From contig JAEWRI010000034.1 in the NCBI GenBank assembly GCA_023460085.1, forward strand, positions 1 through 64,000: DNA of 64,000 nt. Reading direction: 5' to 3'. Below, piece after piece: positions 34,369 through 41,889 of this stretch. The stretch comes from Bacillota bacterium (GTDB lineage Bacteria > Bacillota > Clostridia > Christensenellales > SZUA-584). Below the pieces are notes generated by a model. That model was not told the DNA's origin. It saw nothing but the letters and a program-made list of their open reading frames with translations, and did not search any database. Numbering within the stretch: the first letter of the stretch is position 1; each line of letters begins with the position of its first letter. A program made the position numbers and the translations under genes.

Positions 34369-34851
34369 ATGCCGAGAAAACGCTGCTGCGGACGGGTGGA
34401 TGATTACCCGGTCAGCAGGCAATTTATTTCACCGCTGGGCGGGCCGCCCGTAACCCTTGGCGTAGAGGAAGCCGAAGCGCTTCGGCTGAAGGACATGCTG
34501 GGGTATGGACAGGAGCGCTGCGCGCAGCAGATGAGCCTGACACGCCCCACGTTTCAGCGCGTGTTGGCTTCCGCGCGAAAAAAGGTGGCTATGGCGCTGG
34601 CGGAGGGTCGCTCCATCATCATTGAAGGAGGACATTTTATTATGGGAAACCGCGCGTTCGAGTGTCTGGATTGCGGCGAAAAGTGGGAAGTGGGGCCCTG
34701 CGGGGAGGATGGCCGTCATGGCTATGAGATCCCATGCCCCAAGTGCGGCAGCCTGAAGAAGGCACGGATTACGGACGGGGAGCGCCATACCTGCGGAGGA
34801 CCGCATAGCCACGGCGCAGGCTGCGGATGCCAGCACGGGCATCAGTCCTGA
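34369..34851 (+). CDS. DUF134 / UPF0251 DNA-binding protein with a Cys/His-rich C-terminus
   Basis: The 160-residue protein has the UPF0251 helix-turn-helix region (MPRKRCCGRV ... EEAEALRLKDMLGYGQERCAQQMSLTRPTFQRVLASARKK, about 1-85). A zinc-ribbon-like tail follows (CLDCGEKW ... CPKCGS) and an end rich in Cys and His (GGPHSHGAGCGCQHGH). Related genes often sit beside Fe-S or NifX-type proteins in anaerobes. The strong palindrome over its own start site suggests autoregulation, perhaps with a metal or Fe-S signal sensed by the tail (inference). AAGGAG lies 6-7 bases before ATG 34369. Confidence 0.85.
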   Translation: MPRKRCCGRVDDYPVSRQFISPLGGPPVTLGVEEAEALRLKDMLGYGQERCAQQMSLTRPTFQRVLASARKKVAMALAEGRSIIIEGGHFIMGNRAFECLDCGEKWEVGPCGEDGRHGYEIPCPKCGSLKKARITDGERHTCGGPHSHGAGCGCQHGHQS

Positions 34852-34858
34852 AGCAGAG

Positions 34859-34882
34859 GAGCACGCTCCGCGTGCTCTTTTT
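34859..34882 (+). terminator. Rho-independent terminator
   Basis: GAGCACGC/GCGTGCTC (34859-34866 with 34870-34877), a TCC loop and TTTTT. Confidence 0.85.
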
Positions 34883-35022
34883 GTATTCGAATGAGGAAAT
34901 ATTTTGGAGGTGACAATGTTACGGAAACCTTCTTTGTGCTATGATATAAATAAATAAAAGGAAGAACCCCGGCACAATAAGCGAGGGGGTACGCAAGTGC
35001 CCCGGATGAAGGAGGGATTACG

Positions 35023-35535
35023 ATGTTGGATAAGCAATTGGTGAAGCTTATAAACGATCAGATCAACATGGAATGGTACTCGGCATATCTCTATCTGGAT
35101 ATTCACGGGTATTATATCGATCAGGAACTGAACGGCTTTGGCAACTGGTTTTTCGTGCAGACGCAGGAAGAGCGCGATCACGCGCTGCTGTTCTTCAAAT
35201 ATCTGCAGAATAACAATGAGCGGCCGGTATTGGCGGCGGTGGCGAAGCCGGATATCACGTTCGAGGATTTTAAAGCGCCGCTGACCGCGTCGCTGGCGCA
35301 TGAGCAGAAGGTGACGGCTTCCATCAACAATATTTACGCCGCGGCGTATGCGCTGAAGGATTTTCGCACGATGCAGTTCCTCGACTGGTTTGTCAAGGAA
35401 CAGGGCGAGGAGGAGAAGAACGCCGAGTCAAACATTAAAAAGTTCGAGCTTTTTGGCGGCGATCCCAAGGGTTTGTACATGCTGGACAGCGAAATGGGTG
35501 CGCGCGTCTACGCGCCACCGTCGCTCGTGATTTAA
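35023..35535 (+). CDS. ftn: Ferritin
   Basis: The 170-residue protein is a non-heme ferritin. It has ferroxidase-site ligands in INMEWYSAYLYLDIHGYY (helix A Glu), EERDHALLFF (E-x2-H) and EQGEEEKNAESNIKKF, and the length is usual for FtnA-type proteins. It stores iron as a ferric mineral in a 24-mer. GAAGGAGG lies about 8 bases before ATG 35023. The leader (34960-35022) holds a GGCAC/GTGCC hairpin; a -10-like TATGAT lies at 34940. Together with feoAB and the VIT1 fusion it gives the window an iron uptake and storage set. Confidence 0.93.
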   Translation: MLDKQLVKLINDQINMEWYSAYLYLDIHGYYIDQELNGFGNWFFVQTQEERDHALLFFKYLQNNNERPVLAAVAKPDITFEDFKAPLTASLAHEQKVTASINNIYAAAYALKDFRTMQFLDWFVKEQGEEEKNAESNIKKFELFGGDPKGLYMLDSEMGARVYAPPSLVI

Positions 35536-35592
35536 GACATACCGCTGCCGTATTAAAAATGTGCGGAAGAAAATAACAGGAAGGTTTTGAGA

Positions 35593-35619
35593 GGGACGGC
35601 ATCATTCGCCGCCCCTTTT
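35593..35619 (+). terminator. Rho-independent terminator after ferritin
   Basis: GGGACGGC/GCCGCCCC (35593-35600 with 35608-35615, one mismatch), then TTTT. Confidence 0.7.
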
Positions 35620-35717
35620 AATATATTCCCCAACGGCTGCATCCGCATTAGCAAACGCCGCGCCGCTTTCATATCATATCTAATCAAGGGCAATTTCATG
35701 AAGGCGAGGGGACGGAT

Positions 35718-36710
35718 ATGCCACAGCAGGGCGGCAGCGGAACCGCTTATCTGGATACCATTCGGCGGGATGAAGGCGCGGACGCGTGTATCAGGGCTTT
35801 TGGCAGTGCCTGTGAAAGCGATCGGCGTCAGGCGGCGGGTATGCTGAATGATCCGCAGCTGACATTCGGCAGCCTTTTCATACTGGCGCCGCAGATAGCG
35901 CAGTACGGGCTGGCGCGGAGTCTGAGCCCGCGCAATGCGGCAGCATTGCATGCCGCGGGGCTGGCGGGCGGAATCGCCCCGGGGAGAAACGACGCGGAGC
36001 GCGCTGCGCTTAAATGGATGCTGGAGACGGGCCGCGCGGACGACGGCATGAGCGACGACTTCGAAGCGGCGCTGGAGCGGGCAGCTTCGGTATTGATCAA
36101 TACATATCACGACGCGGACATACTTCCGTCTGTTGTGGATATGATTTTCGAGCGAAGCCGCAAGGGTCATAACATTCACAGCCTGGTGTGGGCTGCTTTC
36201 CAAAGCCGCAGTCCGGAGGTATTAAAGCTGATTGCGCAGCGCCTTCATACCGCGGATGAGCCCGACGCCCGGCTTTCCTGCAGCCTGCTGGGGATTGATG
36301 AGCCGGCGGGCGGCGCCGCGGCGGAATATCAGAAGCGTCACGAGGCTTATCTGCGCTGGCTGAACGAAAACGATCCCTATTTGTACTTCACGGGAGAGAG
36401 CCTCCAGTATGCCAGCCGTCCCGCGGTTTGCGCCGTCGATCTGGAGCGCAAATACATTCAGAGGGGTACGCCCCGCTACGACAGACAGCCCGTTTCACCG
36501 GCGGATATGGGTGAGCGCAACGCGCTCGCGGCGTTTGCCGCGCTGAAGCCGGACGACAGGGCGCTGCTGTCGCGCTATTCCCATCAGCTGCATGCCCGCG
36601 ACGCGTCCGGATGGAAGACATGGGTGCGCAGTCCCATTGAGGAACAGGTTCAAACCGCAAAACTGAGCAGGGGGAATATCGATGATTACGGTCTCGGGAA
36701 GTTCGTTTGA
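35718..36710 (+). CDS. Unknown protein encoded upstream of and overlapping tgl
   Basis: The 330-residue protein has no signal peptide or membrane segment. It is largely helical, with Ala-rich stretches (LARSLSPRNAAALHAAGLAG), and ends in a segment with many charged residues (KPDDRALLSRYSHQLHARDA). I do not recognise a family. It overlaps the transglutaminase start by 29 bases and shares its ribosome region, so the two proteins are almost certainly made together. A spore-coat substrate or assembly partner of Tgl is a reasonable guess. AGGGGAC precedes ATG 35718. Confidence 0.6.
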   Translation: MPQQGGSGTAYLDTIRRDEGADACIRAFGSACESDRRQAAGMLNDPQLTFGSLFILAPQIAQYGLARSLSPRNAAALHAAGLAGGIAPGRNDAERAALKWMLETGRADDGMSDDFEAALERAASVLINTYHDADILPSVVDMIFERSRKGHNIHSLVWAAFQSRSPEVLKLIAQRLHTADEPDARLSCSLLGIDEPAGGAAAEYQKRHEAYLRWLNENDPYLYFTGESLQYASRPAVCAVDLERKYIQRGTPRYDRQPVSPADMGERNALAAFAALKPDDRALLSRYSHQLHARDASGWKTWVRSPIEEQVQTAKLSRGNIDDYGLGKFV

Positions 36711-37488
36711 CGCATCCGCGCTGGCGGATACATATCCTCGGGACAGCGTGGAGCGCCAGGTGCTCGAAACCATGTCCCAAAGCGCCGAAAACTACCGCTA
36801 TGATACTGTGGAACAGCTCAAGTTCGAGCTGCGCCTGCGCAGGGAAACGGTGGACGCTGCGAAAGCGCTGCACCGCAGCTGGTTTTCCTTCGACACCTTC
36901 CATAAATCGCGGTGCAACGAGAAGTACTGGGACAGAATGCCCAACGGCGGATTTCGGCTGAAAAGCGGCGCGAATCCTGCCGCTGCCATCAGCGATATCT
37001 ACACCAACGGCGAAGCCTATGCCACGGAATGCGCCACCGCGATGCTCATTGTGTTCTATAAGGCAATGCTGGAAACGTTCGGTGAATCGCTCTTCAACGA
37101 GCTGTTCCCCAACATTTATCTGATGAACTGGCACGGGGTAGATCCGCTGCTGCAGTCGGTTGCTTCTCCGCGGCGCGCGCTGGACGTACTGCCGGGTGAC
37201 AGAAAGTATTTCGAGAATCCGGACGTCAATCCCAAGACGCCCGAGTGGCAGGGGGAAAATGTGATTGTACTGCCGGACGGACTGTACTACGGGCACGGCG
37301 TGGGTATCAAAACCGCCGATCAGATGGTGCGGGCGCTCAACGGCAACCGCAGGCCGGGCGCGACGCATACCGCGTACCTGCGCGATACGGCAGGGCGGCC
37401 GGAATACAAGGAGCTGGCCAATATACAGGCGCGCCATGGTGTACGCGCTGCGCATCTGGTATGGGCGTTTCCCCCAGCACGGGTGTGA
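36682..37488 (+). CDS. tgl: Protein-glutamine gamma-glutamyltransferase (spore coat transglutaminase)
   Basis: The 268-residue protein matches Bacillus Tgl (245 residues). It contains the active-site block YATECATAMLIVFYKAM with E116-C117, then WQGENVIVL (E192) and LYYGHGVGI (H205), which correspond to E115-C116, E187 and H200 of B. subtilis Tgl. The enzyme links Gln and Lys side chains of coat proteins (for example GerQ in Bacillus) on the spore surface. AGGGGGAA lies just before ATG 36682, inside the upstream gene. A terminator-like hairpin (37503-37526) opens the multi-hairpin element that follows. Confidence 0.92.
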   Translation: MITVSGSSFDASALADTYPRDSVERQVLETMSQSAENYRYDTVEQLKFELRLRRETVDAAKALHRSWFSFDTFHKSRCNEKYWDRMPNGGFRLKSGANPAAAISDIYTNGEAYATECATAMLIVFYKAMLETFGESLFNELFPNIYLMNWHGVDPLLQSVASPRRALDVLPGDRKYFENPDVNPKTPEWQGENVIVLPDGLYYGHGVGIKTADQMVRALNGNRRPGATHTAYLRDTAGRPEYKELANIQARHGVRAAHLVWAFPPARV

Positions 37489-37502
37489 AGGCTTCCGAAT
37501 TC

Positions 37503-37736
37503 AAAAAGAGGCGGGAGCCGCTTTTTGGACTGCTGACAAAGGTATCTCTTGGAGGCTCTGCCTCCAAACCACCGCTTAAGGGATACATCCCTTAAGAATC
37601 CCATCAGTGAGATGCCTTTAAAGGCATTTCCCACGTGTCTTTTCCTTCTTTTCTTCAAGAAAAGAAGCAGGTGTGCGAGGGCAGCGCCCTCGCGAAAAGT
37701 TTGTCATCAAGCTGAAAAGCGGCGCACGCCGCTTTT
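37503..37736. repeat. Chain of seven hairpins between tgl and the VIT1 gene
   Basis: In 234 bases there are seven inverted repeats: GCGG/CCGC with T5 (37512-37526); GGAGGC/GCCTCC (37551-37565); CTTAAGGGAT/ATCCCTTAAG (37575-37596); palindrome ATGCCTTTAAAGGCAT (37612-37627); CTTCTTTTCTT/AAGAAAAGAAG (37645-37667); GCGAGGGC/GCCCTCGC (37675-37693); and AAAAGCGGCG/CGCCGCTTTT (37715-37736). The last is a bidirectional terminator for the convergent minus-strand gene. The middle five are not needed for termination and look like a mobile or regulatory repeat element. Confidence 0.7.
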
Positions 37737-37752
37737 GCTTTCTGTCTGAGGG

Positions 37753-38610
37753 TCACACGTCCACGCCGAATACGTTCTTGACGAGAATGCCGATGAGGAA
37801 CGAGACGCCCGCCACGCCGAGGCTGATGAGCACCATCTCCCAGAACTGGCGGCGGAACGGCGTATCCTTGGCGACCGAAACGTAGAAGTTGAACACGAGG
37901 ATGACGAGTACCGCCGCGCCGAGGCACACGCCCAGGCTGACGAAGGGATTGGCAATCAGCAGGAAGGGCAGTATCAGGATGACCACGGTCAGCACGTAGG
38001 CCGCCCCGGTGTACGCGGCCGATTTGAGCGCGCCCCTGCGGCTGCCCGTCTCGTGCGATGCCGAGAGGTATTCGCTCGCCGCCATGGACAGCGAGGCGCT
38101 GATGCCCGTGATGAGGCCGGTTAAGGCGATGAGCTTCGTGTTCTGGAACGCGAAGGTAAAGCCCGCGAGCGCGCCCGTCAGCTCCACAAGGGCGTCGTTG
38201 AGGCCCAGCACGATGGCACCAACATAATTCAGCTTCTCTTCGTTAATCATGTCGATCAGCTTGCGCTCGTGCTCCTCCTCGTCGCTTAAAAACCCGGCGA
38301 CCGGCGGATACTCACCGCTCAAACGGCCATACGACCCCAAAGCGTCCGTTTCGCCGCGTTCCAGCAGCTTTACGCCGAACGTCAGGCCGAAAACCCGCGC
38401 GATGACAAAGAAAAAGAACGCATACAACCGCCGGGGAGGCACATCGGTATGGGTAATGCTTTTCAGCGTTTCGTAGTGTTCCAGCTCGTTGTCGCTGATA
38501 CGTTTCAGCGTTTCGCGATTATTGGTGTCCCGCACGATGCGGCTGAGCCGTCTGTAGATGATGTAGGACGTGATTTCGTTGCGCTGCTCTGCAAGCAATG
38601 CCTGTAACAT
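37753..38610 (-). CDS. Rubrerythrin-like domain fused to VIT1/CCC1 family iron/manganese transporter
   Basis: The 285-residue protein has an N-terminal ferritin-like four-helix domain (about 1-135) with di-iron ligands E-x2-H in NELEHYETLK and EEEHERKLID. A VIT1/CCC1 membrane domain of about five helices follows (about 145-285: GAIVLGLNDALVELTGALAG, SMAASEYLSA). VIT1 proteins export Fe2+ or Mn2+; the ferritin-like module may sense or deliver the metal. GGGGTG lies before ATG 38610. With ferritin about 2 kb away it suggests iron detoxification. Confidence 0.88.
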   Translation of the reverse strand: MLQALLAEQRNEITSYIIYRRLSRIVRDTNNRETLKRISDNELEHYETLKSITHTDVPPRRLYAFFFFVIARVFGLTFGVKLLERGETDALGSYGRLSGEYPPVAGFLSDEEEHERKLIDMINEEKLNYVGAIVLGLNDALVELTGALAGFTFAFQNTKLIALTGLITGISASLSMAASEYLSASHETGSRRGALKSAAYTGAAYVLTVVILILPFLLIANPFVSLGVCLGAAVLVILVFNFYVSVAKDTPFRRQFWEMVLISLGVAGVSFLIGILVKNVFGVDV

Positions 38611-38674
38611 GACTATCACCCCGCTTTTATGCTCTTCATACAGTGTAACACTCCAGCGTACGACGGGCAAGGCG

Positions 38675-40213
38675 TCAGCTCTCCCGCGCGGGCTTGCGCC
38701 GGACAATGCCGATTACCCACGCCACATCTTCGCGCGTCAGGCAGCGCGTAACGCGCAGAAGCGCGAAGTACAATCCGGTCATCAGCCCCGCTTTCAGCAG
38801 CGCTCCCGCGATATCCATACCCGGCAGCAGCAGCTTTTGCAGCAGCGATGCGGCAACGCCCGCAATGGCGGCGCACAACAGCGGTCCCAGCACCCATTCG
38901 GGATAACGTACCCGGCAGCCGCTCGCTATCAGCAGGCGGCGGATGCTGAGTACTGCGTTGAACAGCGTGCTTACATAGACGACAACGACATACGCGACAA
39001 ACCCCAGACGGGGTATCAGCAGCAATATCAGCGTGATGCGGATGGCATAGTCCACCGTGTTGATGCGCAGCGTGCGCATCTGTTCGCCAAGACCGGTGAG
39101 CAGCGAGTCCACCACGAAATCCAAGTACATGAGCGGCACGAGCGGCGCAAGCGCCGCAATCAGCTGCCCGGCCTCGGTGTTGGGAAACAGGGCGCTGCCC
39201 AGAGGCTGCCCGAGGGACAATAAGAGTGCGCTGATAAGCAGTGAGTACAGCACGGTAAACTGAAACGTGCGCGAGAAAATGCGATGCACCTGCGGTGTGC
39301 GTTTCGCGGCACGCGCTTCCGATACCTCCGGCATCAGCAGTGTGGCCGCCGCGCCCAGCAGTCCCGAGGGAAAGAACAGCACCATTGCCGCCATTCCTAC
39401 CTGCGCGTATTGCGACAGCGCGCGCGCCTCCGTAGCACCGTAAGCGCGCAGGCCGGAGGGAATCAGTATATTTTCTGCGGTGCGGAGCGCTGCGCGCAGG
39501 TACCCCGTGAGTGCGAGCGGCGCTGCGATGCGCAGCATTTGTCTGCCAATATCCGCTTCGTGCCGTACCGCGATGCGCGATCGGCGCACATGGATGGCAT
39601 ACAGCAAAAAAGCAAAAGCGCACGACAAAGCCTCGGAAATCATACAGCACAGTATGATGGCGAAGCAGGAGGCCGCAAGGCCGCGGGCAATAAACATATC
39701 CAGCACGGCCACGGTAAGCCCGATGCGCACCGCCTGCTCGAACAGCATCTGCGCGGAGGGCTGCATCGCCTTGCGTACCCCGAAGAAGTAACCCTGCATA
39801 CAGGAGGACAGCGCCATAAAGGGCAGACCCGCGGCGAGCATTCGTATGGCGGGCACCGCGCGGGCATCGCTGAGGAGAGAGGTGCCGAAAAAGTCTGCCA
39901 GCAGGTATACTGCGGCTCCTGTAACGATGCCCAGCGCCACGCTGACGAAAATCGCGCGGCGCAGCACATCCGATACGGATTTTCCTCCGCTTTTGCCGAG
40001 CGATTCCGCAATGAGCCGTGCTACCGTGGATCCGATACCCGACGAAGCCAGCACCGCGGCAAGCGAATATACAGACAGTATGAGCTGGTACAATCCCACG
40101 CCCTCCGCGCCGATACGGCTGGTGAGGTACGCGGTCATGAATATGCCCGCGACGCGCAGCAGCTGCGAGGTGAGCGTGAGCATCAGCGTGTTGGCCAGAA
40201 AATGTTTCTTCAT
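38675..40213 (-). CDS. spoVB: SpoVB-like MOP-superfamily flippase
   Basis: The 512-residue protein has 12-14 hydrophobic segments and the start typical of SpoVB/MurJ-type lipid flippases (MKKHFLANTLMLTLTSQLLR ... SRIGAEGVGLYQLILSVYSL). SpoVB is needed for spore cortex synthesis in Bacillus, where it probably flips lipid-linked peptidoglycan precursors in the mother cell. GAAGGATC lies before ATG 40213. It lies downstream of a divergent intergenic region shared with the VanY-like gene. Assignment to SpoVB rather than another MOP flippase rests on the N-terminal motif and length. Confidence 0.82.
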   Translation of the reverse strand: MKKHFLANTLMLTLTSQLLRVAGIFMTAYLTSRIGAEGVGLYQLILSVYSLAAVLASSGIGSTVARLIAESLGKSGGKSVSDVLRRAIFVSVALGIVTGAAVYLLADFFGTSLLSDARAVPAIRMLAAGLPFMALSSCMQGYFFGVRKAMQPSAQMLFEQAVRIGLTVAVLDMFIARGLAASCFAIILCCMISEALSCAFAFLLYAIHVRRSRIAVRHEADIGRQMLRIAAPLALTGYLRAALRTAENILIPSGLRAYGATEARALSQYAQVGMAAMVLFFPSGLLGAAATLLMPEVSEARAAKRTPQVHRIFSRTFQFTVLYSLLISALLLSLGQPLGSALFPNTEAGQLIAALAPLVPLMYLDFVVDSLLTGLGEQMRTLRINTVDYAIRITLILLLIPRLGFVAYVVVVYVSTLFNAVLSIRRLLIASGCRVRYPEWVLGPLLCAAIAGVAASLLQKLLLPGMDIAGALLKAGLMTGLYFALLRVTRCLTREDVAWVIGIVRRKPARES

Positions 40214-40299
40214 GCGTGATCCTTCAAAATGTACAATCAATAATGGATATGCGCCGCCTGTGCCGCGAAGTATGCGAAACCGGGGCAGAAGCGATATTC

Positions 40300-40328
40300 T
40301 TTCCAGCAGAGCGATGGGATGTTATAAT
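40300..40328 (+). promoter_or_regulatory. Promoter of the VanY-like gene
   Basis: TTTCCA (40300-40305), a 17-base spacer and TATAAT (40323-40328), with a leader of about 110 bases that is GC-rich and can form CCGC/GCGG-type hairpins. Confidence 0.5.
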
Positions 40329-40444
40329 GAAATCAATTAGAGGCCGCTGCGCCGTGCTGTCGGACAGGGCGGTCACAATGGCGTAAACGCGCCGTGGGTT
40401 CAATGTTTCCGCCCGGTATGCGGCGGTAACAGGAGGGGCAGGGA

Positions 40445-41287
40445 GTGGGAAACATCAGGACAAGAGGAGTACAGATGATGATGCTTTTGTTGCTTTTCGG
40501 GCTGACCGGATGCTCGGGAGGATCGGACGGGACGATTTCCGAATCGCCAACGCCCGCAGTTACCGCTGCGCCCGAGGTGGCTGCCGCGACGCCTGTTCCG
40601 ACGCCCGTGCCAACCACCGCCCCTGATATCGCGCCGACGCCGCTGGTTACGCCCACGCCCGCCGCGACGCCGGATGACGGGCGAGTGACCGTCGCCGAGG
40701 GTTTCTACTATGTGGAGCTCAGCGAAGCAGTCCGGGAGCGCATTACGGGGATGAGCTACCCCGCGGACGATTCGAATGCCGCCATCCATTACAGCGATCT
40801 GCGCTATGTCCGCGTGCGCTATTACGACTTTGAAGGGAACGCGCACAACGACGGCGAGCTCATTGTCAACAAGCGCGTCGCGAAGGAAGTGGCCCAGATC
40901 TTCTATGAGCTGTATCAGCAAAAATATCCTTTCACCTCCATCCGGCTCGTGGATGACTTCGGTCAGCCTGCCGACGATACGCTCTCCATGGAGGCTAACA
41001 ACACCTCCGCGTTTTGCTACCGGCAGGTGACGGGTTCCGCGAAGCTTTCGCGTCACAGCTATGGCGCGGCGATTGATATCAATCCGCTGTACAACCCCTA
41101 CATTGACGGGGACCGCGTCGCGCCTGAAAACGGCGCGATGTATGTGGATCGCTCGCTTAAACTGCCTGGAATGATAGACCATGACGATCTGTGCTATCGG
41201 CTTTTTATCGAGCGGGGATGGACATGGGGGGGCGACTGGAGCGGCGATAAGGACTACCAGCATTTCTCCAAAGATCTTGGGTACTGA
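40445..41287 (+). CDS. M15-family D-alanyl-D-alanine carboxypeptidase-like lipoprotein (VanY-type)
   Basis: The 280-residue protein begins with a lipoprotein signal ending in LTGC (Cys23), a Thr/Pro/Val linker (about 30-80), and then an M15 zinc peptidase domain. The SxHxxGxAxD signature is seen in SRHSYGAAIDIN, with the last ligand region QHFSKDLGY at the end. Such enzymes trim the D-Ala or cross-bridge of peptidoglycan stems. GTG 40445 (after AGGAGGGG) is preferred over ATG 40475-40481 because it supplies the two Arg residues needed in the signal n-region; both have ribosome sites. Confidence 0.85.
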   Translation: MGNIRTRGVQMMMLLLLFGLTGCSGGSDGTISESPTPAVTAAPEVAAATPVPTPVPTTAPDIAPTPLVTPTPAATPDDGRVTVAEGFYYVELSEAVRERITGMSYPADDSNAAIHYSDLRYVRVRYYDFEGNAHNDGELIVNKRVAKEVAQIFYELYQQKYPFTSIRLVDDFGQPADDTLSMEANNTSAFCYRQVTGSAKLSRHSYGAAIDINPLYNPYIDGDRVAPENGAMYVDRSLKLPGMIDHDDLCYRLFIERGWTWGGDWSGDKDYQHFSKDLGY

Positions 41288-41306
41288 AGCGGGGACTGCC
41301 GCGGAC

Positions 41307-41333
41307 AAAAAAAGCTGCCCCGCTGGGGGCAGC
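41307..41333 (-). terminator. Rho-independent terminator of the Q-rich protein gene
   Basis: GCTGCCCC/GGGGCAGC (41314-41321 with 41326-41333). On the minus strand it is followed by a run of seven T (41307-41313). Confidence 0.8.
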
Positions 41334-41365
41334 AAAAGGATTGACGTATTCTGCAGGCACTATCT

Positions 41366-41653
41366 TTACTTCGCCAGAACTCTGTCCAGCAGGCTGCGGA
41401 CAGCGGTGGCGTCCAGGGCGCCCGTCAGCACGGCGACCACTACGAGCACCGCGACAAGTATATTTTCGTTATCGATGTCAATATCCACGTTGCCGATATC
41501 GCGGAAAACCGTTCTCTGGGTCTGATCAGTTTCCTGCTCCTGACCCTGAGCCTGCGCCTGAAGCTGCGCCTGGAGCTGGCCCTGCCCCTGGCCCTGCCCC
41601 TGGCTCTGGCTCGGCCAGCCGTGATAGCAACCACTGCGATGGTAGCAAGACAT
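41366..41653 (-). CDS. Small Gln-rich protein, candidate spore coat protein
   Basis: The 95-residue protein starts MSCYHRSGCYHGW, continues with a Gln-rich stretch (about residues 16-48, alternating QGQ, QLQAQ), and ends in a predicted amphipathic/hydrophobic part (DIGNVDIDIDNENILVAVLV). No family is recognised. AGGAGG lies 7 bases before ATG 41653. A sigma-K-like promoter upstream and the composition (Tyr/His/Cys at the start, Gln-rich centre) suit a coat protein, possibly a substrate for the Tgl encoded about 4 kb away. That link is inference. Confidence 0.7.
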   Translation of the reverse strand: MSCYHRSGCYHGWPSQSQGQGQGQGQLQAQLQAQAQGQEQETDQTQRTVFRDIGNVDIDIDNENILVAVLVVVAVLTGALDATAVRSLLDRVLAK

Positions 41654-41708
41654 AGGTTTGCCTCCTGTTTGTTTTATTCAGGTTATCGTTAAATTGGGCC
41701 TGACAGCA

Positions 41709-41736
41709 TATACTATGATTCCACATGGCGGTGGGT
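41709..41736 (-). promoter_or_regulatory. Sigma-K-like promoter for the Q-rich protein gene
   Basis: On the minus strand ACC (41736-41734), 16 bases, then CATAGTATA (41717-41709) matches the sigma-K pattern AC-N16/17-CATANNNTA. The 11-base sequence TGACAGCATAT occurs twice here on the plus strand (41701 and 41736). Confidence 0.4.
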
Positions 41737-41889
41737 GACAGCATATGCGGTAATCAGGCGGTTTCATTTATGACATCACATTTAACGTACTGTAAACCGT
41801 GTTTGAACGTAATGCATATGGTAAATATTCGATTAATATTGTAAAATAGAAAGAAATCATGCGTATCAATTCAATGCAGGAGGGCGATT

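Noticed and set aside
40330..40444. Possible cyclic-di-GMP riboswitch in the leader of the VanY-like gene
   Set aside because: GC-rich hairpins are present, but the conserved GEMM blocks are missing.
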